Positions 22,926 through 33,092 of a DNA stretch of 64,000 nucleotides are shown here, piece by piece. This stretch comes from Prorocentrum cordatum. Its lineage: Eukaryota > Sar > Dinophyceae > Prorocentrales > Prorocentraceae. The notes beneath the pieces were generated by a model, which was not told the origin of the DNA, searched no databases, and worked only from the letters and a program-made list of their open reading frames with translations. The stretch covers positions 194,501 through 258,500 of the forward strand of contig CAUYUJ010018305.1 of NCBI GenBank assembly GCA_963575745.1. The letters are read 5' to 3'. The position numbers and the translations under genes are program-made. Position 1 is the stretch's first letter. Every line of letters begins with the position of its first letter.

Positions 22926-23189
22926 AAGTTAACATATGTAGCAACATCAGATCTTATGTTTAGCAGTTCTTTACGCTGCTTTCAGGTTTCCGTGGCTAAC
23001 CATCGCAAGTCCGGCGCATTCGGGGCCTGCTACGCATTGGGCCATAGCAGGTTTCAATCGTTTTCTGCTTTGCGAGATTATTTGGTTGTTCCCAAGCTTC
23101 CCAAGCACCGCCGGCGGGAATCGTGACGTTACCAGGGGGGAGGGGGAAGCGAGGTGCTTGTAATGGCAGCTATCGCGACCAGTGCACCA

Positions 23190-23935
23190 ATGTTGTCCAG
23201 GTCCCACATGTCCCGCAGTTCACACAGGTCTCGCGGGTCCCATAATTGCCACAGGTCCACTTTTCTCACCTGCCCCATAGGTCCCACAGGTCCCATAGGT
23301 CATGCAGGTCTTGCAGGTTTCAAAAATAGCGAAAGTCCATTGTTCTCACCTGTCCCATGGTCCCACAGTTCGGACAGGTCTCACGGGCCAGTAGTCTCAC
23401 ATCTCCCACAGGTCCCCTAGGTCTCACAGGTCCCACAGGTCCACAGGTCCCACAGGTCACACCTGTTCCACATATCCCACAGGAGCCACAAGGCTCACTG
23501 GTCCCACATGTTCCACGTGATGCACGGGCGCAAGTAGGTCGTACAAACCGCACAGGTTTCATAATTCTGACATGCCCGAGGGGCCCCGCAAGCCTCACAT
23601 ATCCCACAGGTACAACGGGTCCTACAAGTCCCACAGGTCCCACAGGCGCCACAAACCCAACAGGTGCCTCAGGTCCCACAGGTCCCACGGGTCCTACGTG
23701 CCCCACAGGTCCCGCAGGTGGTACAGGCCGCACGTGTCCCACAGGTCCCACATATCCCAAAGCCCACGAGTTCCGCAGGTTCTGCAGGTCCCACATCATG
23801 TCCCCAGGTCTCGCGAGCCACCGGTTCCACAGGCCCTGTGTGTCACACTTGCCCCACATGTCGCACAGGTCCCAGAGGTTCCACAGATCTCACATGGCCC
23901 ACATGTCCCACAGGTCCCACAGTCCTTTTGCTGCT
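23190..23935 (+). repeat. CCCACAGGT 9-bp minisatellite
   Basis: Degenerate tandem repeat of CCCACAGGT, sometimes extended to 12 or 15 bp by extra triplets. Because units are multiples of three, the plus strand encodes a Gly-Pro-Thr collagen-like peptide (about 204 codons, 23357-23971) and the minus strand a Gly-Pro-Val one (about 179 codons, 23859-23320). Both strands being equally 'collagenous', with no signal peptide or flanking domain, indicates a DNA repeat and not a collagen gene. Confidence 0.85.
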
Positions 23936-23944
23936 ATTGGGGTG

Positions 23945-24700
23945 TTTGGCTGGGGTAATTTTCACCAATAGAGAAACATGACAAACAACATTCCAACGGA
24001 GTAAATTTCTGGAAATACTCGTGTGTGTTTGTGTGTGTGTGTGTGTGTGTGAGGTAATGTTGAATTTTTTTTTTGGGATTGCTGAATGTCCTTCCCTGTA
24101 GGCCACACTGTTTTTCGCCACGTACTACTTCCGAATTTGGTGCAGCAGTTTATGCAGTCTCTCTACACATGTTATAGTTGTTTTCAAGTGTAATTTCGTT
24201 TTTTCAAGTATATAGTCAGTATATTCGCCACGCAACGACCTGGCAGTCGAGGGCAGGCATCGCTTCTCTATCTTGTTGTTGTCAGGATATTTGTTGCGCT
24301 CGCCAGGTGTCTTACATACCAGGCTGGTCGGGACCAGAGGGTACACCAGATGAAGTGGTCTCTGTCTACGCTTTCTTCGGCATCGACTCTTTCGCCACGC
24401 CGACGGCCCTATCTGTCACGGAGGACTCTCGGCATGGGAGGTTGCAGTTCTTGGCCTCCGCAGTGTCGGCCGGGGTGGTGCGTACATATTTTGAACCGTG
24501 AAGTACATTTCCCTTATTATCGTTCCTTCTTTTTTGAATTCCCCGTCTAATTCTGTAATATCTTTGTTCATCTCTTTCCTCCGTCCGCGCCCTGGCTTCC
24601 TCATGTCGTAGGCGGTCTCGCTGCCCCACTTCCCGAGTTCCCCCCCAAAACCTGTCAGTCAAAAAAAGGGAGGCAAGTCGGGGATGCACACAGCCGAGGG
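23945..24700. other. No firm gene; possible short coding relic at 24310-24500
   Basis: A GT microsatellite lies at about 24023-24052. The plus frame ending at 24501 contains GTPDEVVSVYAFFGIDSFAT, which has the look of real protein sequence, but I cannot assign it and no neighbour supports it. The rest shows nothing. Confidence 0.35.
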
Positions 24701-27440
24701 GGCTATCTGAAGGCGTCACTATGGATTGTGGACGCCCCCCCATTGTATTTCCCCAAGACTGCTTTTTTCTCTGGTCAGCGCCACGACGTCGTGGATAGGG
24801 GTCGCCATGCCCCTGTCATCGTGTGCACCCCATGGTGGATCTGTGCCGGCTTTGGTCTGGATTTACAGCGGGGCGGCTTTGCTTTGTTCTTCCTGTATGT
24901 GTGGGCCCCTCCGACCAACTGAATTTCATCGCCGTCCTTTTTTCCTCGCTAGACGGGAGTGGTCCGAGAAGGTCTTTCATGCCTTTCTTGTGCCTTATCT
25001 TCGCGTTCCTTCTCCCCCTCCCTCCCTTTCCATTCTGCCGTCTGCTCTTTTTCCGTTCCGTACTTTCCTCTTTTCCGTTGTTGCTTTCATCGATGCTCAC
25101 TTTGGCGTGTGCCCCTTCTTTCATTCCGAGGCGGGAATTTGTCCATGTCCACCGCCTGGAGGGTCAGTTTTCGGAGCCTCGGCAGGCGTTGGATCTGGAC
25201 ATGTTCGGGCCCCCGGAGGCCGAAATATACATCCATATCCACCGCCCGCTGGGGCACCGGGACGTCGGCTCCCAGGCTGAATTCCCGCCTCGCATTCGTT
25301 CACCACGTAGTGCGGAGCAGCAGCTGCACAGCAAGTGCAGGACTGGCCTCCGGGCACGAGGGCGATGGTGCTGTTCCGAAGGGGCTCGTCGTGAGTTCTT
25401 GGCATATTCGCTGTGCCTTCCTCGCCTGCGCACGGCAGTTTTAGATTCTGGTGGCGTTTCCTGTAGAGATTCGAATCTTTGCTCTGTTACGAAGGAGCGC
25501 TTGTTCTGAAGGGTTCTGTGTAAACTGGCATCAGAATTGTGCGATCCTTCATGGGAGGCTCAGAGGGTCCCAGAATTCCTTATGGTTTTTTGGATTTCGT
25601 TTTGATTCCGTCGGATTTGGTTGACGTTTGGACGGAATCAGGACGAAACCTGGGCGAGAGAGTGAAGGGGGCTGGACGAAATTTGGTCGAAATCACGTTT
25701 ATGATAGGGCCGCGGAGGTCCACAGAGGCTCCCATGAAGGCTTCCGTGGCTCGGCCTTGACCTTGGCTGTCCCTTGGCTCTGGTTCTGCTCTCCGCTGCC
25801 GCGGGCTTCCTTGGCTCCACCTTGCTCCCGGTCCTGGTGCGGCCCCAAGATGTGGCCGAGTTTCTCGGGCTCGGCACTGTCCCCGGCTGTCCCTGGCCCT
25901 GGTGCTGCCCTCTGTGGCTGGGATATCCTGTGGTTGGGCCCTCCTCCTGGCTGCTCCTCCTGGCTGCCCCCCAGTATCGTAGAACCTGTTCCCATCCTCA
26001 CTGGGCAACGGTTTCCCAGCGCTCACCATACCGCCACCCCAGCTGGGGATATGCCCCTCGAAACCCGACGGGCACAGCCCATATCCCCATTCGGAGGGGT
26101 AAACGGGCCAGTGGGGCCGAGGCCACGCCGGTGGCGATGGGGATCGCTTAATCGATGCTCGGTCCCCTCGGCCTCGTGGCGGCTACCGTGGCCTCGAAGT
26201 CCTTGAGCTCGTACTTGCCCTGTGTTGTCCCCGGTCTTGTGTTCCCCAGCCAACGGAACGAAGTCGGTCCACGCGCAGGTCGTCTCGTTGTGCTTCTGAG
26301 GTTGATCTTTGCAATCGACTCGGCGGGAGGAGCCCTTCTCGAAGCGCTTGTTCGCCGACTGGGCGGACAGGAGCTCGACCATGAAGCCGCAGACCTCTGT
26401 CAAGCGAACGGCCTCCGGCAGGACCCCTGCGCGAGCCGCGAGAGTGAGAGGGGTTAGGACCAGGATCAGGAGCACAGCGTCGCGGGGATGTTATCGCGCC
26501 GACCCTGCACGGGCGCACGGAGAGAATCGGTTCTGACAGACGGGGCGAAGTGGATGCTGCAAAGGCTTGCCGACGGCACCGAAATCGCTGCGGCAGGGGC
26601 GAAAGGGAGCGCGGGACGTATGCTGCTTCCGACGCACAGCCGCAGTCCTCCTCCGCCCTCCCTTCCACTCTCCTCCACTGCCTCCTTCCCCTTGCCCTTT
26701 CTCCTCCCCCCATTTCCGCCTCCTCCCTCATCCCTCCTCATCCCTCCTCATTCCCTTCCACCTCTCCCTTTTCCCTCTTCTTTCCCCCCCCCCTCCCTCC
26801 CTCGCACCCTTTCCTTCTCCCTCCCTCCCTCCCCCTCTCCCTCCACTCCCTTCTCCCTCCTTCCCGCCTCCTCCCTCAGAGGCCTGCCTAAACTGCGCCT
26901 GGTCGAGTTCAAGAGTGAGTGTGCTCTCGCTTCTTGGGATCTCAGATGGCTGGAGGACAAAGGAAGTCAGTCCTCTTGCAAGAGGACGCTGGGGTTTATT
27001 AGAACCCAGCATTGAGGGCGTCGACATACACCGACCTTGGCCAGGCGATCCTGGTCCCAGGATTGGTGTCTGCGTCTCCCCGGCCAAGCCAGGAAGGAGC
27101 ACACACACCGATCTCGGGCCCAGGACTCCCAGGACCGGTGAGGTGGTCAGTTGACGTCCCCAGAGACGGTGGTGGGTAGTGGCGGCGGCGCGGAGCCTCG
27201 GCGACGTCGCACGGCGGCCTTCAATTTATGAGATCCCAGTCCCGATCGAGCAGTTGGCCCGGCGAGCCCCATGCGCGCTGAGTCGGTGAGTTGAACGCAG
27301 AGCCCCGCTCCAGAGCCGAGCGTCGGTCCTGCCTTTCTCCGCCAATTCTCTTACCTCAAAAGGATGAGGCGGGACCCTCCATTTGTTGGGTTGTTTCTTG
27401 ATATTGTAGGTGTGCGTGCAACATCACATACACATGCATC
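24701..27440. other. GC-rich DNA without a recognised gene
   Basis: Open frames occur on both strands because of high GC (for example 24823-25509 plus, 228 codons), but none carries a domain I recognise and opposite-strand frames are equally open. A pyrimidine-rich CCT/CCCT block covers 26645-26880. A short imperfect repeat (ttggccaggcgatcctgg... / ccggccaagccagg...) lies at 27035-27140. The stretch directly precedes the 5' repeat of the split-repeat retroelement. Confidence 0.5.
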
Positions 27441-27441
27441 T

Positions 27442-27526
27442 ATGTATACGTTTACGGAAGATGTGTGGGCGTCGGGGGGGTAGCGTGTCACATCGGCCGC
27501 TTTCGCTTGCATGGCAGCTGTTCTGG
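27442..27526 (+). repeat. Repeat A1 (5' end of retroelement)
   Basis: About 85 bp from 'gtatacgtttacggaagatg' to 'gcatggcagctgttctgg', repeated almost identically at 34627-34710. One substitution and one single-base length difference are visible. After the match the two copies diverge completely, as expected where A1 continues into the element body. Confidence 0.85.
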
Positions 27527-29560
27527 CTGGTTTTGCGCCCTCCAGGGAGGGCAGATCCGCTCCCGAGGACCACCGTGCCGCGCCCGCCGCCCGTGTGCCT
27601 CTGCGGCTGGTGCGCTGGACCCCTCGGGCAAGGGGGGTCGCTGGCCCTGGCCGAAGGCGGAGCCCTCCTGGAGGTCTGCGAGCTGGGCTACGTCATCGGG
27701 CTGACCCAGCAGGCGGGGTGGCACGCCCGCCTCGGCGTGGAGGAAAGGGCGGTGCTGCTCGTGTCCGCCCGGGTCTCGGACGCGCTGCTCTTCGCGCTCG
27801 CCGGCCTGGGGGGTCGAGATCGCCAAAGGCGAGGGCCGTCGCCAGGGGCCGGGCCGAGGCTAAGGCTAAGGCGAAAGTCCTGGGGCCGTGCGCGCGGCCG
27901 CAGCCGAGGGCGCGGCGCCGGCGGCCTCGGGCGAGGAGCCGCGGAGAGAGGCGGAGGCGCCGTCGCCTTCCCGCGGCTGCTCCGGCCTGGCGGCGGCTGC
28001 GGCGGTCGGCGGTGCTACGGCGGCCGCGCCCGCGGCGAGGGCGCTGGCGCATCTGCGGCGCCTGGCCTGACGGCGCTGCCCGGCCTGCCCGACCTCGGAG
28101 GCGGCGCGGGTGCTGAGGCGCCCCCGGGTGGCGGCGCCGTGCCTGGGGCGGAGGCTTCCCCTCGGCGACGTGGGCGCTGCGCTGGTGGGGGCACTCGTGG
28201 ACGGCGGCGTCGGCCTCCCCCCCTGGTGGCCCTCCTCCACGTGCGGCACCTGGGGGCCGACGATCCATGGACTGCCGATCGCGGTGGCAGGCGAGCCGGA
28301 CGCCCCCCACGGCCGGCGCGCGGCTGGGACTCTCGTGGACGGTCCGGGGCGGCAGCCCGTGGCCCTGCCTGGTGCCGCCTGGCACCGAGGTGCGAATCTC
28401 GTGCTCCTGACCTAGGTTGCAGCTGGGGGCATCAGCGGGACTGCCTCGTTCGAGGTAAGAGGAGATCGGGGCCACGGGCCGCTCTGAGCAGTACGATGCG
28501 CCCAGTTCAGGAGAGCGTCGCTGGTGGTCGAGGCGAAGCAGCTGGATGGCCTGTCCCCGCCGCGCGGCGCTGGGCCTGCAGCCTCCTGCGCTCGTGCGGG
28601 CAGGGGCCGGCACTGTGCGGGGGGCCCGCCGAGCCTGGCCGAGGAGTCCCGCACGTCGAGTGGCTGCGGCTGCGCTTGAACCGCGCGTTCGTGGAGCCAT
28701 GGGTGCGCCCGAGCATCTTCGGCGGGCCCGGCGGCGGCGTGGCCTTGGCAGGGGGCGCCCCCCTCGGAGGCCCGACCTCCGACCGCCTGGCGGGTGCTGC
28801 CGCGGCGCGCACGCAGGGTGCAGCGACGACGCCTGGCGGCGCCGCTGGCGGCCGCGGTCGACGCTGCCCCCGGGGCGCCCCAGGCTCGCGCAGGGACGAC
28901 GACGGAGAGTCGCGTCTTGGCGAGGCCCCCCTCCTGCGTCGGCAGCGTGCGGCTGCTGGTGGCGAAGCGCCCAGGTGCCCTTCACGACGAGGCGATGATG
29001 AAGAACATCAGCCGCGGCAGGGGTCTGCAGGAAGAGGGGCGGGCCGCTCAGAGGCTCGTGCGAAGGTCATGGGATACTTGCGGGTCGTGGTGTTCGGCCA
29101 TCACCCTCCAGGGCATATGCTGATCAACACTCAGCGTGTGCTGCAGGCGCTGGCGACCGTGCTGGACTCGCTGGAGAACGGATGCCTGGCGGAGTTGTGC
29201 GACGTGCTGTGCGGAGGTTCGAGGTTCTGGAGCTGTCCCTGGCCGACGCGTACTGGCGGATGGCGAGCGAGCTGGGGTCGTGCCGGACGCGCGGCTCTTC
29301 TTGGCCTCGATGGGCGAGCAGGGCCTGGCGCGGCACGTGGCGATGCTGCGCAGGAGGCTGCTGGACGCCAAGAGCTGCGGCAAGCTCGGTGGCAGGGGCC
29401 AGGGCGAGCGTCGAGCCCGACCCGAGGAGGCGGGCGCGGAAGCGGCAGAGCCGACTCGCCCTCGCCGAGCCACCAGCAGAGCCGCGGTCGCGGCAGGAGC
29501 AGCGGGCGCGGCCGTGGCCGCTTCTTCCCCTGCGGGCGGTAGGCCCAGCTGGGCCTTGGG
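27475..29560 (+). pseudogene. Gag-like ORF of the retroelement, frameshifted
   Basis: A long frame (27410-29542, about 710 codons) covers the region, but its middle is Gly/Arg/Ala-rich low complexity. The recognisable part is near 29068-29400. YLRVVVFGHHPPGHMLINTQ is followed by RVLQALATVLDSLENGCLAEL in one frame, then FEVLELSLADAYWRMASEL in a second, then VVPDARLFLASMGEQGLARH and VAMLRRRLLDAKS in a third. These blocks form one helical protein region, recurrent in dinoflagellate retroelement proteins to my recollection, interrupted by two frameshifts near 29215 and 29275. A Gag-like (nucleic-acid packaging) role is inferred from its position upstream of the RT. Confidence 0.5.
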
Positions 29561-30580
29561 CAGGGCCCCAGGCGCAGCCCCGCCCGCGGGCCGCCCAGGC
29601 GCAGCGCGCTCAGGCAGCGCGGGCAGGCCGCCATCTCTGGGCTCGCTGAGGACGCCTCGAGGCGCCAGCCCGCACCTGAGGGTGGCGTGCGAGCCGAGGC
29701 GTGTCTCTCTGGCGGCGAGCTCGGAGCGCCACGTCTTCGGGCAGGACTGGCCCGCGGCTGCGGCGGCAGCGGGCCCGCGGCAAGGTCCGCTAGGAGGCCA
29801 GGCCCCCCCCCTTTTCGACCGCCGCCGCGGCGGCAGGAGGCGCCCGGGCCGAGGTCGAGGCGGCCTTCCTGCGGCGAGAGTGAGGCAGCGAGCTGGTGGT
29901 GCCGGCGCTGACGGAGCGCGTGCGGATGTGACCGCGTGTGCCGAGGTTGCCCGCTCGTGCAGACCGCCCTGGACTTCGCCGTTGCGCTCGCCGTCTTCGG
30001 GGCTGGTTCCTGGGCGTCATGATGCTGCCACCGCGGGCCGCCCAGCATCCTCGCCGTGCCCGCCGATCTGCAGCACGGTTGCCGGCTGCGACAGGGCAGA
30101 TCCGCTGGCAGGGCGGGGCCCGTGGGCTGGCGCGGGGAGTGACCCTCTGTGGGAACTTTTCCGACGTGGTCCCCATGAGGTAGAATGTAGTCCGCGAGTT
30201 CCCAGGTTCCTTCCGTTCGCTCCACTGGATATTCCCTCGAGATAAAGCCACGGGAGCATTCGGCCGACATGGGAGGTCGGCTTCAGCGAGATCTGTTGCC
30301 GTTACCGTACCCTTCTTTCATCAGGTCCCAGATCGTCCAGCAGGGCGAGGACCCATTCTTAGCGACAAGGAGTGGGAAGGACTACACTGCAGACGGGTGG
30401 TCGCTGTCCTGACTCTGCACTGGGAGGCTTGGTTCGGCTCCCCCGAGGCTGGCCAGACCCCGTCGAGGTCGGACCTAGACCGCGCGGGAGGCAGCCCTGG
30501 CCGCTCTCGGTCGCCGCCTCCACTTGGCTACACGGGCCGAGTCGGCTCTGTCACCGGTTCTCGACTGCAGTGCGGCTGAA
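29561..30580 (+). other. GC-rich element interior, coding frame unclear
   Basis: Ala/Arg/Gly-rich frames are open on both strands. No catalytic motif is visible. It lies between the Gag-like and RT regions of the same element and could be linker sequence or a decayed protease or other domain. Confidence 0.4.
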
Positions 30581-31620
30581 GGATCCATGATCGTCTGCGG
30601 CGGGAACGAGATCTCGGCGCCACATTGGCTGACGCTGGAGCAGGGGCTGGACGAGCTGACGCTGCCGGACGTGCACGGGGCTTTCGGGGTGCCCGAGTTG
30701 CGCGGCGTGCCCGCGGTCTGCAGCGCAGGCGCCGGCCGACCCTGAGGCTGACCACCAACCTTATCCCGTCGAACACGTGCCAGGAGTGCATCGTGGGAGT
30801 CGCCCCCGAGCTCCCGACCATGATCCAGCTGGACGGCCTGGCGCTGTCCGAGTCGGAGGGTCTGCTGTGGCGCGGCGCGGGCAAGGAGGCCTTCTTCTAC
30901 GTCTTCGCGGGTCGCCTGCGCGGCGGCCTTACACCGTTGTTGGCTCCGCCGCCCCCTCGGACTTGCTTGGCCTGAAGGGCGGCGGGACCGCGCGCATCTG
31001 CTTGCGGGTGGTCGGCCTGGGCTGGATCAGTTCCGTGGGCGTGACGACCCACCTCCACCGCACCTGCTGCAGCGGAGTACCTCTGTCCCTCGCAGGCTGC
31101 CGCCCAGCGGGGAGGTCACTCGACGCCGAGGCTGCCGTTCAGCGTGGAGGATCCATGCCGTGCGGCGCGGATGGTCTACATTGACAACCTGGAGGTCGTA
31201 GAGATCGTGAGCAAGTCCGCGGCCGCGATGCTGCAGAGACGGTGCCCGAGCTCATCTCCGAGGGCCGCGCCTGCTACGCGGCTGCGGGCCCCCCGGGGTC
31301 GCCGGCCGAGGGTATCCATCAAGTGCTGTGAACGACAACCTTGGGGGTGCCCGTCGACTTGGTCGAGGGCGCTCGGCAGCCTCCACGGGCTGCCTGACCG
31401 TGATGGCCAGCCTCACGCTGTGGACGCTGCGCTTGAGACGGGCCAGGAGGCGGGCGGTGCGCATTCTGCTGGGCCGCTGAGTTCGAGTTCGCTTCTTCTT
31501 GGCGGCCGCTGGCGGCCAGCTGGGCCCTCGCCCGGAAGCGGCCCGCGAGCCCTCGCCCTGGCCTCTGGCGCCGTGATCTATGGCGACGCCTTCTCCGACC
31601 GTGGGCGCGCGCTGCCCGAG
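30580..31620 (+). pseudogene. Retroelement reverse transcriptase (YIDN type), with possible RNase H stretch
   Basis: RT blocks run through changing frames: LRLTTNLIPSNTCQECIVG (30743-30800, the 'RLI-NL-P-N' fingers block), LPTMIQLDGLALSE, AFFYVF (30889-30906, motif A region), then ICLRVVGLGWISSVGVTTHL (about 30996-31055, motif B region with GW-SSVG), and VYIDNLEVVEIVS (31174-31212, motif C region). Motif C reads YIDN and not YxDD. In the motif A region the residues before AFFYVF are WRGAGKE, so the expected aspartate is not visible. Both features suggest either a distinct RT subgroup or catalytic decay. AVIYGDAFSDRGRALPEGW (about 31570-31626) could be the start of an RNase H-like region, as it follows the RT at the right distance. 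The methyltransferase starts about 30 bp later. Confidence 0.6.
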
Positions 31621-31649
31621 GGGTGGCAGCGACCAGCGGACGCCGCATG

Positions 31650-32690
31650 CGAGGAGGTGACTGGCCTCGTGAGTGGCTTCGGCGGGATCGTCGGCGGGTG
31701 CCGGGTTTCCGAGGCCCTCGGACTGGTCCTTGCCGTGCGCCTACCGTTCGGGTTGGCCCCCCGGCGATGCGGATGGCTCGGCGCAGCTACCCCAGCTGGC
31801 AGCACCTGGGGGACGTGATGGAGGCGGACCCGGCGGCCATGGCAGCCCTGCTACGCGCCCGTGGCCGCGTGTCGTGCGTGCTGGTGGTGGGTGGCTTCCC
31901 GTGCCGGGTCTTCGCGGGTCCGACGTCGCTCGGCAGGGCCTCGCCGCCCCGCGGGCGGGCCTGCCGACCACATGGTGCGGGTCGAGGATATGCTGCGGCG
32001 GCCATGCCGGAGGCGTCGATCGTCTTCGTCGGGGAGAACGTCATGTCGGTGCCCGAGTGCGACGTGATTCGCCCGAACCAGCTCTTCGGCCGCACCCTGC
32101 CGGAGATCGTGGCTGGATGTCGGCTGGGTCCGACGTCCGCGGCTCCACTGGGTCTCGTGGGGCTTCCTGCCGTCGTTCGAGGCTGTGCCCGTCGTGGTGC
32201 GGGCCAAGACCCAGGACGTGCGGTGCGCCTGCGGGGCGGCGCTGGAGGCGGAGCGGCCGCCGCTCGAGGAGTGGCTCCCAGCCGAGGCTGCGTGTTCAGG
32301 TCCCGCTGTGGGGCGAGCTGCTGCCGACCTTCGGGCGCTGGATGCCGTGCTCGCAGCTGCGCCCCAGGCCGGCGGGCATTGAGGAGTGCGGCACTGCGGA
32401 GCTGGCGAGCTGGGAGACGGGTGGCTTCGCTTCGCCGCCCTACCAGTTCCGTGGCAAGTGGTGCTTGCACTGGGCGGACGACCGCGTCGAGCCGTCTGGC
32501 GCCAGGATACGAGAGAAGCTGATGGTCTGCCCGGAGGACCACACTGTGCCGTGCATGATGAGCAGCGAGGCGGAGATCGAGCCCGCCAAGTACGATGCTC
32601 TTCAACAGTCCCTCGCGGGCAACTCCTTCCAGTGCGAGGTGGTGGCCGGGATGATCGGCCACTGGGCCTTCGGTGCTGGGCGGCTGGTCC
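31650..32690 (+). pseudogene. Cytosine-5 DNA methyltransferase of the retroelement, frameshifted
   Basis: Transfers a methyl group from S-adenosylmethionine to cytosine C5. Conserved motifs appear in correct order. Motif I-like LVSGFGGIVGGCRVSEALGL (31666-31725) lies in one frame. A second frame has SYPSWQHLGDVMEADP, motif IV GGFPC (31891-31905, catalytic Cys) and motif VI VGENVMSVPECDVIRPNQ (ENV at 32035-32043). Motif VIII VGWVRRPRLHWVSWGF (32119-32166) is back in the first frame. PPYQFRGKWCLHWAD, REKLMVCPEDHTVPCM and motif X SLAGNSFQCEVVAGMIG (about 32610-32660) lie in a third frame. Between IV and VI, RQGLAAPRAGL and DHMVRVEDMLRR come from two further frame changes. The catalytic Cys, ENV and GNSF are intact and only the frame is broken. 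C5-methyltransferases captured by retrotransposons are documented in dinoflagellates. The neighbouring RT makes it part of the element. Confidence 0.8.
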
Positions 32691-32745
32691 CAGTGCCCTC
32701 GCTGGGTGAGCTGCACGCAGTGCGTGAGCGTGGGCTGGCGGCGAG

Positions 32746-33092
32746 ATGCTGTGGGCCGGCGACGCGCCGTCGCTGCACTGGGGCCGCTCCGAGATCGACG
32801 AGGGCCTGCACGCCATACTGGACGCGCTGGCGGTCCCATCTACGTGGGTCGTGTGTCTCGGCAGTGGGCCCTGGCTGCCTCGCAGTGAGGCACCCCCCCT
32901 TCTCGGCGATCTCCGTGAGGTCACGGGAGGGCGCTGTTGCCCTGTTCGCTGGTTGGATCCGCATACAACCAGCTCTCCTGCAGAGGTTGGTGTCGCTGCG
33001 CGGGGCCCTGCTCATCTGCCACTGTGGGACCGGCCAGGCGTGCCGTACAACATCCTCTTGACAGAGCTTGCGAGGCCTGACGTGGAGGAGTA
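32746..33092 (+). pseudogene. Possible DUF4326-like domain after the methyltransferase
   Basis: A frame at 32746-33093 has EIDEGLHAILDALAVPSTWV at its start and NILLTELARPDVEE at its end. In the frame ending at 33061, LVSLRGALLICHCGTGQAC occurs (about 32985-33041). The pattern LRG-x-LxCxC-x-GxxCH followed by xxxLxELA is characteristic of DUF4326-type domains. Here the CHAD-type residues are split by a frameshift near 33041. Function of the domain is not established. The TAA stop at 33091-33093 ends the reading frame, with no overlapping downstream ORF of the same type. Confidence 0.35.

Noticed and set aside
22456-22947. Leu-rich minus-strand frame resembling a membrane protein
   Set aside because: Complement of GAG and GAT trinucleotides.
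24823-25509. 228-codon plus-strand hypothetical gene
   Set aside because: No domain recognised, overlapping frames on both strands equally long, and no supporting context.
27410-29542. A single intact 710-codon protein gene
   Set aside because: The frame is open because of high GC. Its recognisable blocks leave this frame twice near 29.2 kb and the centre is low-complexity Gly/Arg/Ala.
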